Assembly (NCBI RefSeq): GCF_900102315.1
Contig: NZ_FNBL01000012.1
Span: 57,271-121,270 of the forward strand
Direction: 5' to 3'
DNA: 64,000 nucleotides
From: Celeribacter baekdonensis
Lineage (GTDB): Bacteria; Pseudomonadota; Alphaproteobacteria; Rhodobacterales; Rhodobacteraceae
Shown here in pieces: positions 50,873 to 59,574 of this stretch. Every line of letters starts with the position of its first letter. Position 1 is the stretch's first letter. The position numbers and the translations under genes are program-made. Under the pieces are notes generated by a model, which did not search any database, was not told the origin of the DNA, and worked only from the letters and a program-made list of their open reading frames with translations.

Positions 50873-51328
50873 ATGAAACGCATGACCCAAGCTCTGGCAA
50901 TCACCCTCGCCCTGTTACCAGCGGCCCAGGTTCTCGCAGAGGCAACGGCGATCGAGGTCCGCAAGACGAACGGTTGCGGCTGTTGCCTGTCTTGGATGAA
51001 CCATCTCGAAGAGAACGGGTTTGTGCCGACCGGCCAGGACATGTTCGGCGGGCTTCTCGTGCGCTTCAAGCTAGACAACGGCGTGCCGCAGCGCATGGTC
51101 TCCTGCCACACCGCGCTCATTGACGGCTACGTGATCGAGGGCCATGTACCGGCCGCTGACATCCGCCGCCTTCTCGAGGAGCGCCCGGACGCCGTCGGCC
51201 TCGCTGTTCCGGGGATGCCCTATGGCTCGCCCGGCATGGGGCCAGAAGACGACCGCGAGGCCTATGATGTCTTCCTCATCCGCAAGGACGGGTCGACGGA
51301 AGTCTTTTCGAGCTACGCCGAAGGATAA
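50873..51328 (+). CDS. DUF411 metal-binding protein (first copy)
   Basis: 151 residues with a signal peptide and the DUF411 core. It has the motif KTNGCGCCLSWMNHLEENGF near residue 36, SCHTALIDGYVIEGHVP and GLAVPGMPYGSPGM. Members are small periplasmic proteins linked to copper, silver and mercury loci; their chemistry is unproven. It begins three bases after the M23 gene stop. Confidence 0.88.
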   Translation: MKRMTQALAITLALLPAAQVLAEATAIEVRKTNGCGCCLSWMNHLEENGFVPTGQDMFGGLLVRFKLDNGVPQRMVSCHTALIDGYVIEGHVPAADIRRLLEERPDAVGLAVPGMPYGSPGMGPEDDREAYDVFLIRKDGSTEVFSSYAEG

Positions 51329-51340
51329 TCTGGCCCGCCC

Positions 51341-52123
51341 ATGGAAAATCTGTCTCCGATAATGCTTGGCTTTCTCGGAAGTCTCGCCGCCGGTTCGCTC
51401 ACGGCAGTCGGAGCAGTTCCCGTGCTGTTTGGGCGCATCCCGTCCCGGGCCACGCGCGATCTGTCGCTCGGCTTCGCCGCCGGTGTCATGCTGTCAGCCT
51501 CGTTCTTTTCGCTGATCATCCCGGCATTGAATGCGGCAGAGCCAATGTTCGAGAACGGCGCGATGCCTGCGGCCATCGTGTGCGTCTCGATCCTTCTGGG
51601 AATGGGGGCTGTCGCCCTGATGAACGAAAAGCTGCCGCACGAGCACTTCAAGACAGGACGCGAAGGGCCCGAAGCGGCGTCTTTGCGGCGGGTCTGGCTG
51701 TTCATCATCGCAATCACGATCCACAACTTCCCCGAAGGCCTTGCGGTTGGGGTCGGCTTCGGATCCGGAGGTATGGAGGGCGGTCTGCCTCTTGCTGTCG
51801 GAATCGGGCTTCAGAATGCGCCCGAAGGATTGGCCGTCGCTGTATCTCTGCTGGGCGAGGGATATCCGAAGCTGCGCGCCTGGGGCATCGCGGCGCTGAC
51901 GGGCATGGTCGAGCCGATTGGCGGCCTGCTCGGGGCCGGGATCATCACACTGTCGGAACCGCTGCTTCCATGGGGTCTGGCCTTTGCCGCGGGCGCAATG
52001 CTCTACGTTATCAGCCACGAAATCATCCCCGAAACCCATCGCAGCGGCCATCAGAACAGGGCGACGCTCGGTCTCGCAGTCGGGCTCGTTCTAATGCTGT
52101 TCCTTGATGTCTGGTTGGGATGA
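51341..52123 (+). CDS. ZIP-family divalent metal transporter
   Basis: 260 residues, eight membrane helices, with the ZIP metal sites in HNFPEGLAVGVGF and QNAPEGLAVAVSL. It carries Zn2+ and similar ions, usually into the cytosol. In a resistance operon this looks paradoxical; it may restore Zn after efflux or move it from another compartment. It overlaps no neighbour but lies 4 bases before lspA. Confidence 0.9.
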   Translation: MENLSPIMLGFLGSLAAGSLTAVGAVPVLFGRIPSRATRDLSLGFAAGVMLSASFFSLIIPALNAAEPMFENGAMPAAIVCVSILLGMGAVALMNEKLPHEHFKTGREGPEAASLRRVWLFIIAITIHNFPEGLAVGVGFGSGGMEGGLPLAVGIGLQNAPEGLAVAVSLLGEGYPKLRAWGIAALTGMVEPIGGLLGAGIITLSEPLLPWGLAFAAGAMLYVISHEIIPETHRSGHQNRATLGLAVGLVLMLFLDVWLG

Positions 52124-52127
52124 GGCA

Positions 52128-52610
52128 ATGTCACTAAACAAGGTATCTCCGATGATCGGCGTCTTCGCAGCACTTGCTGCGTTCGCGATCGATCAGATCA
52201 CCAAAGCCATTGTCGTTGCGAATGCCGTCACTTTAAGCGCCGGGATTCCTGTGTTTCCGGGATTCAACCTCGTCTTTTATCGTAATGACGGCGTGACTTT
52301 CGGGATGTTGGGCGGCGCGCCGTGGTGGAGCCTCATCGCTCTCGCTCTTGCCATCTGTGTTTGGCTAGGGGTTATGCTGTTTCGCGCCGAAAATGCGGTC
52401 GAAACACTTGCCTATGGCGCGATCATTGGCGGAGCCCTGGGCAATGTCATCGATCGTGTGCGGTATCGGGCTGTAACAGACTTTCTCGATTTCTACATTG
52501 GCACAACACATTGGCCTGCCTTCAACTTGGCCGATGTATTTGTCGTCAGTGGCGTGGGGCTCTTGCTCGCCGCGCCATGGATCAGCGCGCGGCGTTCGAT
52601 CAAGTCGTGA
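52128..52610 (+). CDS. lspA: Lipoprotein signal peptidase II
   Basis: 160 residues, four membrane helices, with the LspA motifs NDGVTFGML, GNVIDRVRY and DFLDFY...WPAFNLADVFV. The last two supply the catalytic Asp residues. It cuts the signal from lipid-modified prolipoproteins. LspA-like genes are known in lead-resistance operons (PbrC), which fits the PbrR-like regulator upstream. The lnt GTG overlaps its stop. Confidence 0.93.
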   Translation: MSLNKVSPMIGVFAALAAFAIDQITKAIVVANAVTLSAGIPVFPGFNLVFYRNDGVTFGMLGGAPWWSLIALALAICVWLGVMLFRAENAVETLAYGAIIGGALGNVIDRVRYRAVTDFLDFYIGTTHWPAFNLADVFVVSGVGLLLAAPWISARRSIKS

Positions 52611-54154
52611 AGCCGGAAATTCTGAACCGCATCGCTCTGCGCCACCGTTTTCTTTCGCGGGTGACGCTTGGTTTCGTCGCCGGGGCGCTGACCGTTCTGA
52701 CTTTCCCGCCTTTCTCGATTCTCCTACTCGTTCCCGTTGCCTATTCCGCGTTGTTTGTCGGTCTTCGCGGTCTCTCCTTCGGGCGTGCTTTTCTCGTCGG
52801 CTGGGCGTTCGGACTCGGCCAGTTCGGTTTCGGGATTTCATGGATCGCGGAGAGTTTCTACGTCGAGGCCGAGCGGTTTGGGGCGATGGCGATCCCGGCC
52901 GTCGCGGGATTGTCCGCAGGTCTCGCGATTTTCCCAGCCATTGCCGCTGTGCTCTTCGCCGAAATCGCGCGGCGCGGAGCCCTGGGCAATCTCCTGGCCT
53001 GCCTCCTGTTCGCGACCTTCTGGACCGTGGCCGAGTGGTTGCGAGGTCACGTTCTGACAGGTTTTCCGTGGATCCTCGCCAGCTACGCTCTGGTCGATTA
53101 CGCCGCGTTGCGCCAGCCCGCCGCCTGGGTCGGAAGCTATGGACTAAGCTTTCTCACCGTGTTCGTCGCGGCACTTCCCGTCGCGGCTGTCATGGCGTCC
53201 GGGCGGCAACGACTGACCATCTCGCTCATGGCGCTGGCCGGCATCGCGACGATGTGGGCCGTCGGCACACTTCGCCTCCAGTCGGATACAGAACAGCCAC
53301 CCGGTGTGGAGCTGCGCATCGTCCAGGGCAACGTTCCCCAAGAGGAGAAATGGGCGCCCGAGAACCGCGAGGCAACCTTCGCGCGTTATCTTGAGCTTTC
53401 AACCCGGCGCGGCGATTTCGACGTTCTTCTCTGGCCGGAAACCGCCTTTCCGGGTTTCCTCGATGAGGATACGGAGGCACGGGCCCGCATTGCCGCAGCG
53501 CTACCAGACGGCAGAGTGCTGCTTACCGGTGTGCCGGACCGTGTACCGAGCGAGGATGGCACCCGATATTTCAACACGGTCCAGGCATTTGACGAGACCG
53601 GCGAGATCCTGACCGGATACGCGAAACACCATCTCGTGCCCTTCGGCGAATATGTGCCATTCCGCGGCTGGTTGCCCATCGAGCGGCTCACGGCGGGTCT
53701 GGGCGATTTTACGCCCGGACCGGGCCCGAGAACGCTTGCGCTTCCGGGTGTGCCGCTGGTCGCCGTGGCGATCTGCTATGAGATCATCTTCCCAGGGCAT
53801 GTGGTCGACGACCTGTTCCGGCCGGACTGGATTTTCAACGCGACAAACGATGCCTGGTTTGGCACCAGCATCGGACCCGAGCAGCATCTGGCTTCCGCAC
53901 GTATGCGCGCCGTAGAGGAAGGCCTTCCAGTCATCCGAGCCGCGAATACGGGCATCTCTGCGGTCATCGACGCGAGCGGAGAGATCGTTGCGCGGCTCGA
54001 TACCGGCGAAACGGGCATCATCGACGCTAGCCTGCCCTCCGCGCGACCGCCGACACTCTACGCGAGCTTCGGGGACTGGATGCTGTTGGCGCTCATCTTG
54101 GCTTCGTGGAGCTGGGCAATGGCGCCAATGCGACGGCTCACTACCGCCGCATGA
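52607..54154 (+). CDS. lnt: Apolipoprotein N-acyltransferase
   Basis: 515 residues, about seven membrane helices followed by a nitrilase-type periplasmic domain. The catalytic triad is Glu in LLWPETAFPGF, Lys in GYAKHHLVPFGEY and Cys in VAICYEIIFP. It adds the third acyl chain to lipoproteins. The start is GTG at 52607, overlapping the lspA stop. With lgt at 27128 the window carries all three enzymes of the pathway. Confidence 0.92.
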   Translation: MKPEILNRIALRHRFLSRVTLGFVAGALTVLTFPPFSILLLVPVAYSALFVGLRGLSFGRAFLVGWAFGLGQFGFGISWIAESFYVEAERFGAMAIPAVAGLSAGLAIFPAIAAVLFAEIARRGALGNLLACLLFATFWTVAEWLRGHVLTGFPWILASYALVDYAALRQPAAWVGSYGLSFLTVFVAALPVAAVMASGRQRLTISLMALAGIATMWAVGTLRLQSDTEQPPGVELRIVQGNVPQEEKWAPENREATFARYLELSTRRGDFDVLLWPETAFPGFLDEDTEARARIAAALPDGRVLLTGVPDRVPSEDGTRYFNTVQAFDETGEILTGYAKHHLVPFGEYVPFRGWLPIERLTAGLGDFTPGPGPRTLALPGVPLVAVAICYEIIFPGHVVDDLFRPDWIFNATNDAWFGTSIGPEQHLASARMRAVEEGLPVIRAANTGISAVIDASGEIVARLDTGETGIIDASLPSARPPTLYASFGDWMLLALILASWSWAMAPMRRLTTAA

Positions 54155-54163
54155 GAAAGACCG

Positions 54164-54676
54164 TCATGCAAAGATGTGGATAGGTGTCCCGTCCTTCACC
54201 ATTGCATAGATGTCCTCGATCTCCCGATCCGTGACCGCGATGCAGCCAGCTGTCCAGTCGCGGACATTTGTCGGGTCGATGCCGGGGCGTGGGCCACCAT
54301 GGATGAAGATGTCGCCGCCGGGGGAAAGGCCCTGCGCTTCGGCAAAGGCGATGTCGGCCTCGTTCGGATAAGAGATGCCAATCGAAAGATGGTAGGTGCT
54401 GTTGGGGTTTCGCCTGTCGATTGTGTAAACTCCTTCCGGAGTCCGGCCATCCCCTTCGAATTGTTTGTGACCCTCAGGAGCGAAACCCAGCCCGACCGGA
54501 TAGGTTTGCAAGACGCGATCGGCTCCGTCGAGAACAAGCAAGCGCTGTCCCTTTTAAAGCCGAACACGGGTGACTTCGGGTCCGTCATAGCTGCGGAACT
54601 TGCTGGCACACCCGGACAGAAACGCTACCAACCCGCCCAACAGGACGGCGCGGCGGGGAAATCGGATGGTCTTCAC
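54164..54676 (-). pseudogene. L,D-transpeptidase lipoprotein gene broken by an in-frame stop
   Basis: From the GTG at 54676 the frame reads a lipoprotein signal (LLGGLVAFLSGC), SKFRSYDGPEVTRV, then a TAA at codon 41 (54554-54556). It goes straight on in the same frame with KGQRLLVLDG and a full YkuD domain (HGGPRPG, DWTAGCIAV). Everything downstream is intact, so a single base made the stop, or it is a sequence error. Restart at TTG 54541 would give a cytosolic fragment without signal. Confidence 0.8.
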
Positions 54677-54739
54677 TGCTCGATGCCTCTTTGGTGAGGT
54701 CTGATATGGACATCACGTTACCTTGCAAATGCTGCGTGA

Positions 54740-57094
54740 TCAATGTCCGTGGGCAAGCGCGGCCTTTGCCATCTGTGGGCCAACCTGCTCACCGCCGGAC
54801 GGCGGCGCCTTGGCCTCTTGGCTGTTCAGCAGGCGCAGGGCATTGGCCACCACCAGCAATGACACTCCTACGTCGGCTGCAATCGCGCCCCACATCGATG
54901 CCAGTCCGAACGCGGTAGCGACAACGAAAACGCCCTTGGTCGCCAAGGAAATACCGATGTTCTGATGAATGATCGACATTGTCCGGCGCGAATGACCGAT
55001 CAGCCAAGGCACCTTGCCGAGATCGTCGGTCATCAGGGCTATATCCGCCGTCTCGATTGCCGCGTCCGAACCAACGGCACCCATTGCGATGGCGTAATGC
55101 GCGCGCGCCATGGCCGGGGCGTCGTTGACCCCGTCGCCGATCATGGCCACCATGTCATGCGTTTCGACCAGTTCTTCGATGGCAGTCACCTTGTCTTCGG
55201 GCAGAAGCTCGGCACGGACCTCGTCGATGCCGACCTCGGCTGCAACAGCGTGCGCTGTCCGCTCGTTATCACCGGTCAGCATGACGATGGTCTTCACACC
55301 CTGCGCGTGGAGCTGCGCCACGATGCCTTTGGCATCCGGGCGGATACGGTCGCGCAATTCCAAGATGCCGGTGACACCGGTGTCGTCGCCCACGGCAACA
55401 AGGGTGCTGCCAGCCCCTTCGATGCGGTCGCGCAAATCCTTCGGAATGGCGTCGCCGAAACCCTTCTCCGCGGCAAACCGGTCCGACCCCAGCCAGATCG
55501 ACCGGCCGTCTGTGCGTCCTTCAAGTCCCCTGCCCGGAACGGTTCGGGTATCTTCCGCGGCGGATACCTTGATGCCGTCGGCTTCTGCCCGCGCAAGAAT
55601 GGCGCGCGCCAAGGGATGCGAGGAACGTGCCTCCAGCCCAGCGGCGAGGGTCATCAGATCTTGCGCCGAAGCCCCGCCCAGCGGATGCACCGCCGCCACT
55701 TCGGGCTCGCCCATTGTGATTGTGCCGGTCTTGTCCATGGCCAGCGCGGTGGTCCGACCCGGTGCCTCGACATAGGCACCACCCTTGATGAGTACGCCCG
55801 CCCGCGCCGAAGCGGTGAGCGCCGCGACGATGGAGACAGGAGTCGAGATGACCAGAGCGCATGGGCAGGCGATCACCAGCAGCACGAGTGCATTGTAGAA
55901 CCAATAATCCCAGGCTCCACCGAAAATGAGCGGCGGCAGCAGGGCAATTGCGATGGCGAGCGCCATGACGATAGGCGTGTAGATGCAGGCGAACTTCGCC
56001 ACCCACTGCTCCACCGGCGCGCGGCGGGCATGGGCGTCACCGACCATGCGGATGATCTTGGCCAACACGGTATCCGAGGCGGCCTTCGTGGCGCGCACCG
56101 TCAGTGTGCCTTCGCCGTTGATCGTACCGGCATAGACTTCGTCGCCCCGTTCCTTTGGGACCAGCGCACTCTCTCCGGTGATTGGCGCCTGATCGACGGC
56201 CCCTGCCCCATCGACAACCTCACCATCCAATGGGATGCGGTCTCCGCCGCGCACGACGAAACGTGCGTTGATAGCAACCGCAGAAGCCGGAACGTCCGCT
56301 TCTGAGCCGTCATCATTAAGAACTCTTGCCGTCGGCGGCGCCAGGTCGAGCAGAGCTGAAACCGCATTCCTCGCACGCCCGACGCTCCAGCTTTCGAGGT
56401 AGAGCGAGAGCGAGAAGAAGAACGCGACTGTCGCCGCCTCGAAAAATTCGCCAAGCCCGATGGCACCGGCCACGGCGACCACCATGAGCAGGTTCATGTC
56501 GGGCGACAGCCGCTGAGCGGACGACCATGCCTTGGGTGCCACGAGCCAGACACCGAACAGGATCGCAACCGCGAACAGCCCTGCCTCGACCAGTGGCATC
56601 GGCGCTTCGCCGTGACCCGCGAAGAGGCCGAGCGCCCCGCCCATGCCGGTCTCGATGATGTGCCACAGAAATCCCGCGGCCCAGAAGCCTCCACTGAGCG
56701 CCGTAAACAGCCGCTGTCTTGCAAGATGGGCCGCCTGGTCGACCGACGCGTTCTCGGCATCCCAGGGCTTGGCGGTCATGCCGGTGCTTGCCACCAGTTC
56801 TGCAATTTCGCCGTCCGATACACTGCTGGCGCTGTCGAGAATAGTCATCCGTCCATTGATCACGTCGAACGCGAGATGCTCGGCTCCACCGATCTTCGGA
56901 CCGACCACCTTGTTCAGGATTGCTACCTCCTCGGCACAATCGAGGCCGGATACCTGAAAACTGCGCCCGCCCGATGGCGCGGGCGTCGTCGGAACGATGT
57001 CGCCGCACGTTCCGGCGCCCCCGCAGCAGCTGCCGCCGCTTGTCTGGGCATCTTCGGCGTGATCGTGGTCGTGACGATGGGTGTCGGACGGCAT
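54740..57094 (-). CDS. zntA: Zn/Cd/Pb-exporting P1B-type ATPase
   Basis: 784 residues. It has a His/Cys-rich leader (DTHRHDHDHAED, SGGSCCGGAGTCGD), an HMA-like domain with DCAEE (the ZntA/CadA variant), and the core motifs TGES, membrane ACPCALVISTP, DKTGT, SSHPLA and GDGVNDAPA. The CPCALVIS form and DCAEE favour divalent ions over copper. It has its own MerR-type promoter just upstream. Confidence 0.93.
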   Translation of the reverse strand: MPSDTHRHDHDHAEDAQTSGGSCCGGAGTCGDIVPTTPAPSGGRSFQVSGLDCAEEVAILNKVVGPKIGGAEHLAFDVINGRMTILDSASSVSDGEIAELVASTGMTAKPWDAENASVDQAAHLARQRLFTALSGGFWAAGFLWHIIETGMGGALGLFAGHGEAPMPLVEAGLFAVAILFGVWLVAPKAWSSAQRLSPDMNLLMVVAVAGAIGLGEFFEAATVAFFFSLSLYLESWSVGRARNAVSALLDLAPPTARVLNDDGSEADVPASAVAINARFVVRGGDRIPLDGEVVDGAGAVDQAPITGESALVPKERGDEVYAGTINGEGTLTVRATKAASDTVLAKIIRMVGDAHARRAPVEQWVAKFACIYTPIVMALAIAIALLPPLIFGGAWDYWFYNALVLLVIACPCALVISTPVSIVAALTASARAGVLIKGGAYVEAPGRTTALAMDKTGTITMGEPEVAAVHPLGGASAQDLMTLAAGLEARSSHPLARAILARAEADGIKVSAAEDTRTVPGRGLEGRTDGRSIWLGSDRFAAEKGFGDAIPKDLRDRIEGAGSTLVAVGDDTGVTGILELRDRIRPDAKGIVAQLHAQGVKTIVMLTGDNERTAHAVAAEVGIDEVRAELLPEDKVTAIEELVETHDMVAMIGDGVNDAPAMARAHYAIAMGAVGSDAAIETADIALMTDDLGKVPWLIGHSRRTMSIIHQNIGISLATKGVFVVATAFGLASMWGAIAADVGVSLLVVANALRLLNSQEAKAPPSGGEQVGPQMAKAALAHGH

Positions 57095-57126
57095 GAATGG
57101 ACCTCTGGATTCGGGTGCTTTACCAT

Positions 57127-57157
57127 GACATAACCCCTACAGTAGCTAGAGCTTCAA
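57127..57157 (-). promoter_or_regulatory. MerR-type (PbrR/CadR/ZntR) promoter of the Zn/Cd/Pb ATPase
   Basis: On the minus strand: -35 TTGAAG (57152-57157), 19-bp spacer with the dyad CTCTAGCTACTGTAG, and -10 TATGTC (57127-57132). It lies 33 bases before the ATPase ATG. Confidence 0.83.
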
Positions 57158-57276
57158 GAGCAAAATACGGTGGTATTTCAGTTTGCTTTATTGCTAGAGG
57201 ATGCGGCGACCGGCTCCATCACGCCTTGAGGCATGAAAAGCCGATGCAAAGAAAAACAGACACGAAAGGAAGCTTG

Positions 57277-57561
57277 ATGCGGGTTTTGATGCTGAAGCAA
57301 AAAATAATTGTTGCAGTGGCGCTGTCTCTTACGGCCGGGTGCGCAATCCAGCCGACTGGACCGGGCGACTCGGCAGACCGGCGGGGCAACGTTCCCGAAG
57401 CCGTGATTGCAATGGCTGCCCCGAATCAGGATGTTTCAACCGCGCGCTTGGTGCCCGAGGACGGGTGCTACTGGTACGAACACAGCGGCCCCGTTGAAAC
57501 GACCTTGCTGCCGCTGCGCACGGCGAACGGCAACCCTATCTGCGTCGCGCGGGAAGTGTGA
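57277..57561 (+). CDS. Small lipoprotein of unknown function
   Basis: 94 residues, with a signal and lipobox TAGC, then a Pro-rich stretch and DGCYWYEHSG and NPICVAREV, giving two further Cys and aromatic residues. AAAGGAAGC is a clear ribosome site. It stands divergent from the ATPase and convergent with the L,D-transpeptidase. The family is not recognised. It may be a substrate of the lipoprotein enzymes of the island. Confidence 0.7.
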   Translation: MRVLMLKQKIIVAVALSLTAGCAIQPTGPGDSADRRGNVPEAVIAMAAPNQDVSTARLVPEDGCYWYEHSGPVETTLLPLRTANGNPICVAREV

Positions 57562-57608
57562 CGACGACCCGCACGTCACATCAATGCGCTGAGAGTTAAT
57601 TACCTCAT

Positions 57609-58271
57609 TCAACTTCTCGCGGTAACGCTAGCCTCAGCCGAATAAAGATGTGCTATCGATCCGATCTCGACGTTCGGATAAAGCTCGTTGATGTGTGCCA
57701 TAACCATCCGCACGCAACCCGAACTCGCACGACCGCCGATGCTTCTCGGATAGGGTGTGCCTTGTATCCGAAGATAGGTGTCGCGATCACCGACATAGAG
57801 ATAGAGCGCCCGTGACCCGAGAGCGTTTTCCGGCCCTGGTTCCATCCCATCGGCCCATTGTGCGTTCACGGGATCGCGTTCGATCATGTTTTGTGTTGGC
57901 GTCCAGTGCGGCCACCTGACCTTGCGCTTGATGTTATAAACACCCGGCTCGTAGAGGTTGCCCCGCGCGATCGCCACGCCGTAGCGCATCGCGGTTCCAC
58001 CCTCCTCAATGTGGTAGAGATACCGCGCGACCGCATCGACATGGATGTCTCCCGGCACGAGGCCGTCCTTCGCGTCCACACGCTGAGGCAAGAAACGTGG
58101 GTGTAGTCCCCAAGGGTTTGACGTGGCCGGATCGAAGCCGGGCGGGCTGACTTGCGCGTCCCATTCAGCCTTCTGAGCCTCGGTGGGCCAGCTATCGGCA
58201 AACACAGGGTTGGCCACAGTCGCCGAAAAGAGCGCTGTTGTCGTTTGAATAAAGTGTCGTCTTGTCAGCAT
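57609..58271 (-). CDS. L,D-transpeptidase (ErfK/YkuD type)
   Basis: 220 residues with signal peptide and YkuD domain: RIQGTPYPRSIGGRASSGCVRM with the catalytic Cys in SSGCVRM. A linker with Pro-rich ends precedes it. It is transcribed from a MerR-type promoter at 58333-58363, so wall cross-linking is put under metal control. Unlike the gene at 54164 it is intact. Confidence 0.9.
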   Translation of the reverse strand: MLTRRHFIQTTTALFSATVANPVFADSWPTEAQKAEWDAQVSPPGFDPATSNPWGLHPRFLPQRVDAKDGLVPGDIHVDAVARYLYHIEEGGTAMRYGVAIARGNLYEPGVYNIKRKVRWPHWTPTQNMIERDPVNAQWADGMEPGPENALGSRALYLYVGDRDTYLRIQGTPYPRSIGGRASSGCVRMVMAHINELYPNVEIGSIAHLYSAEASVTARS

Positions 58272-58332
58272 GTCGTACCCTTTCGGTTCCCACCGGCAAT
58301 CAATGGCAAGAACGATATAGATTCTCGTCGAC

Positions 58333-58363
58333 TAGATAGGACTTCTAGTGGCTAGAGGTTCAA
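58333..58363 (-). promoter_or_regulatory. MerR-type (PbrR/CadR/ZntR) promoter of the L,D-transpeptidase gene
   Basis: On the minus strand: -35 TTGAAC (58358-58363), 19-bp spacer with CTCTAGCCACTAGAAG, and -10 TATCTA (58333-58338), 62 bases before the ATG. The rest of the 290-base gap to 58562 shows no gene or other site. Confidence 0.83.
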
Positions 58364-58562
58364 GGGTAAATTTTCGTGAACGCATGCACGCGACCCTGGT
58401 AGCACATGCTTGCCTTGCGGGCGGGTTAACGGCCAACCAGGTCAGGTCCGAATTAGCGTGGTAAAGCGGGAGTCAGGGGGCGGAGTAGGACAGATTTGCC
58501 GAATTGATCCCCCGGTGGATCGGTTTTGGTCGAAAGATACTATCCTGACACCCTGTCGATCT

Positions 58563-59090
58563 TCACCCGCCCGTGTCATTGGCCGAAACTTCGGCTTGGA
58601 ACTCACGTTGTCGCTCAGGCCAGGTGCTCTTGATGTAGACGAGGATAGCCGCGATCTCTGCGTCTGTCAGATCCTCTCCGAAGGCCGGCATGTCGCTCTC
58701 GTATCCCGGCACGACGGCCCCGACCCCGCCTTTAGTGATCTGAAAAAGCATGCGGTCTGAATGGTGCCAAGTGTGGCCTGAGTCATCATGCGGCGGGGCC
58801 GGCATTCTTCCTGTGTCAAGACGACGACGCCAATCGGGCTGACCCTCGAGGCTGGCACCATGGCAACTGGCGCAGTTGTCCGCATAAAGCTGTTGCCCTG
58901 CCATGACCTGGGATGCGAGCACGGGCTCTCCCAAAAACGTCAGTCCCTCGACACGCGGGTCAACCGGTTCCGATTGGGCCAGCACCACAACGCCGGTGGT
59001 CGCGAGCGCGGACACTAGGGCAGCGAGGTGCACTGACCGCCTGACCGCACACTTCGCCGATCGATCTTTCGGCCCTTTATTCATCGGCAT
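58563..59090 (-). CDS. Periplasmic c-type cytochrome (LEGQPDW type, second copy)
   Basis: About 175 residues with a signal/anchor, one heme site CASCH and the shared motifs LEGQPDW, PAPPHD, GHTWHHSD and IKSTWPER of the cytochrome at 10663. A Met candidate lies in ESDMPAF. The start (59090 or 59084) lies within the DUF411 gene end. It closes the operon MCO, propeller, DUF411, cytochrome. Confidence 0.87.
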   Translation of the reverse strand: MPMNKGPKDRSAKCAVRRSVHLAALVSALATTGVVVLAQSEPVDPRVEGLTFLGEPVLASQVMAGQQLYADNCASCHGASLEGQPDWRRRLDTGRMPAPPHDDSGHTWHHSDRMLFQITKGGVGAVVPGYESDMPAFGEDLTDAEIAAILVYIKSTWPERQREFQAEVSANDTGG

Positions 59091-59574
59091 AAATTGAAAT
59101 TCCGTCTGGGCCAAAGGCGTAGGTCCTTAGCGTGCCTGACTTGACCGCAGCCATGCCCGGCGCGTTCGCGGGCATTCCCGGCAAGGTGATACCCGTTATC
59201 GCCGGACGGGTTTCCAGCAGCCGATCGATGATGTCGACGGGGACGAGACCGCTGACATAGTAGCCGTCGATCTCGGCCAGGTGGCAGCCGATGCCCTGGG
59301 CGGGCACACCGACTTCGACCGAGCGTTTGTCGAAGTCGCGGTCATCCACACGCGTAACGGTAAAGCCGTGTTCTTCGAGATAATCCCCATAGGCATCACA
59401 GCAGCCGCAGCCCGGATCGCGCCAGATGGTGATCTGCCTTTCGTTGCCCGCCAAATCGGACGCCATATCGCCTGTCGCTTGCGCCCAGGCCGATGTGGAC
59501 AGGCCCACCATTCCGACAATGCCGCTGCCAATCAGGCCAAGCGCGTTTCTTCTCTGCATCATTTTCTCCATCAT
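59077..59574 (-). CDS. DUF411 metal-binding protein (second copy)
   Basis: 165 residues with a signal peptide (about residues 5-30), the core WRDPGCGCCDAYGDYLEEHGF near residue 50, CHLAEIDGYYVSG and ITLPGMPANAPGM. It differs clearly from the copy at 50873, so it is not a recent duplicate. The ATG at 59574 overlaps the stop of the propeller gene (ATGA). Confidence 0.88.
   Translation of the reverse strand: MMEKMMQRRNALGLIGSGIVGMVGLSTSAWAQATGDMASDLAGNERQITIWRDPGCGCCDAYGDYLEEHGFTVTRVDDRDFDKRSVEVGVPAQGIGCHLAEIDGYYVSGLVPVDIIDRLLETRPAITGITLPGMPANAPGMAAVKSGTLRTYAFGPDGISIYADE

Noticed and set aside
54965..56305. A 446-codon plus-strand open frame.
   Set aside because: It is the antisense shadow of the Zn/Cd/Pb ATPase, whose motifs are complete on the other strand.
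57557..57580. A seven-base-stem hairpin over the stop of the 57277 lipoprotein gene.
   Set aside because: The stem is short, the loop is ten bases and no T-run follows, so I do not call it a terminator.
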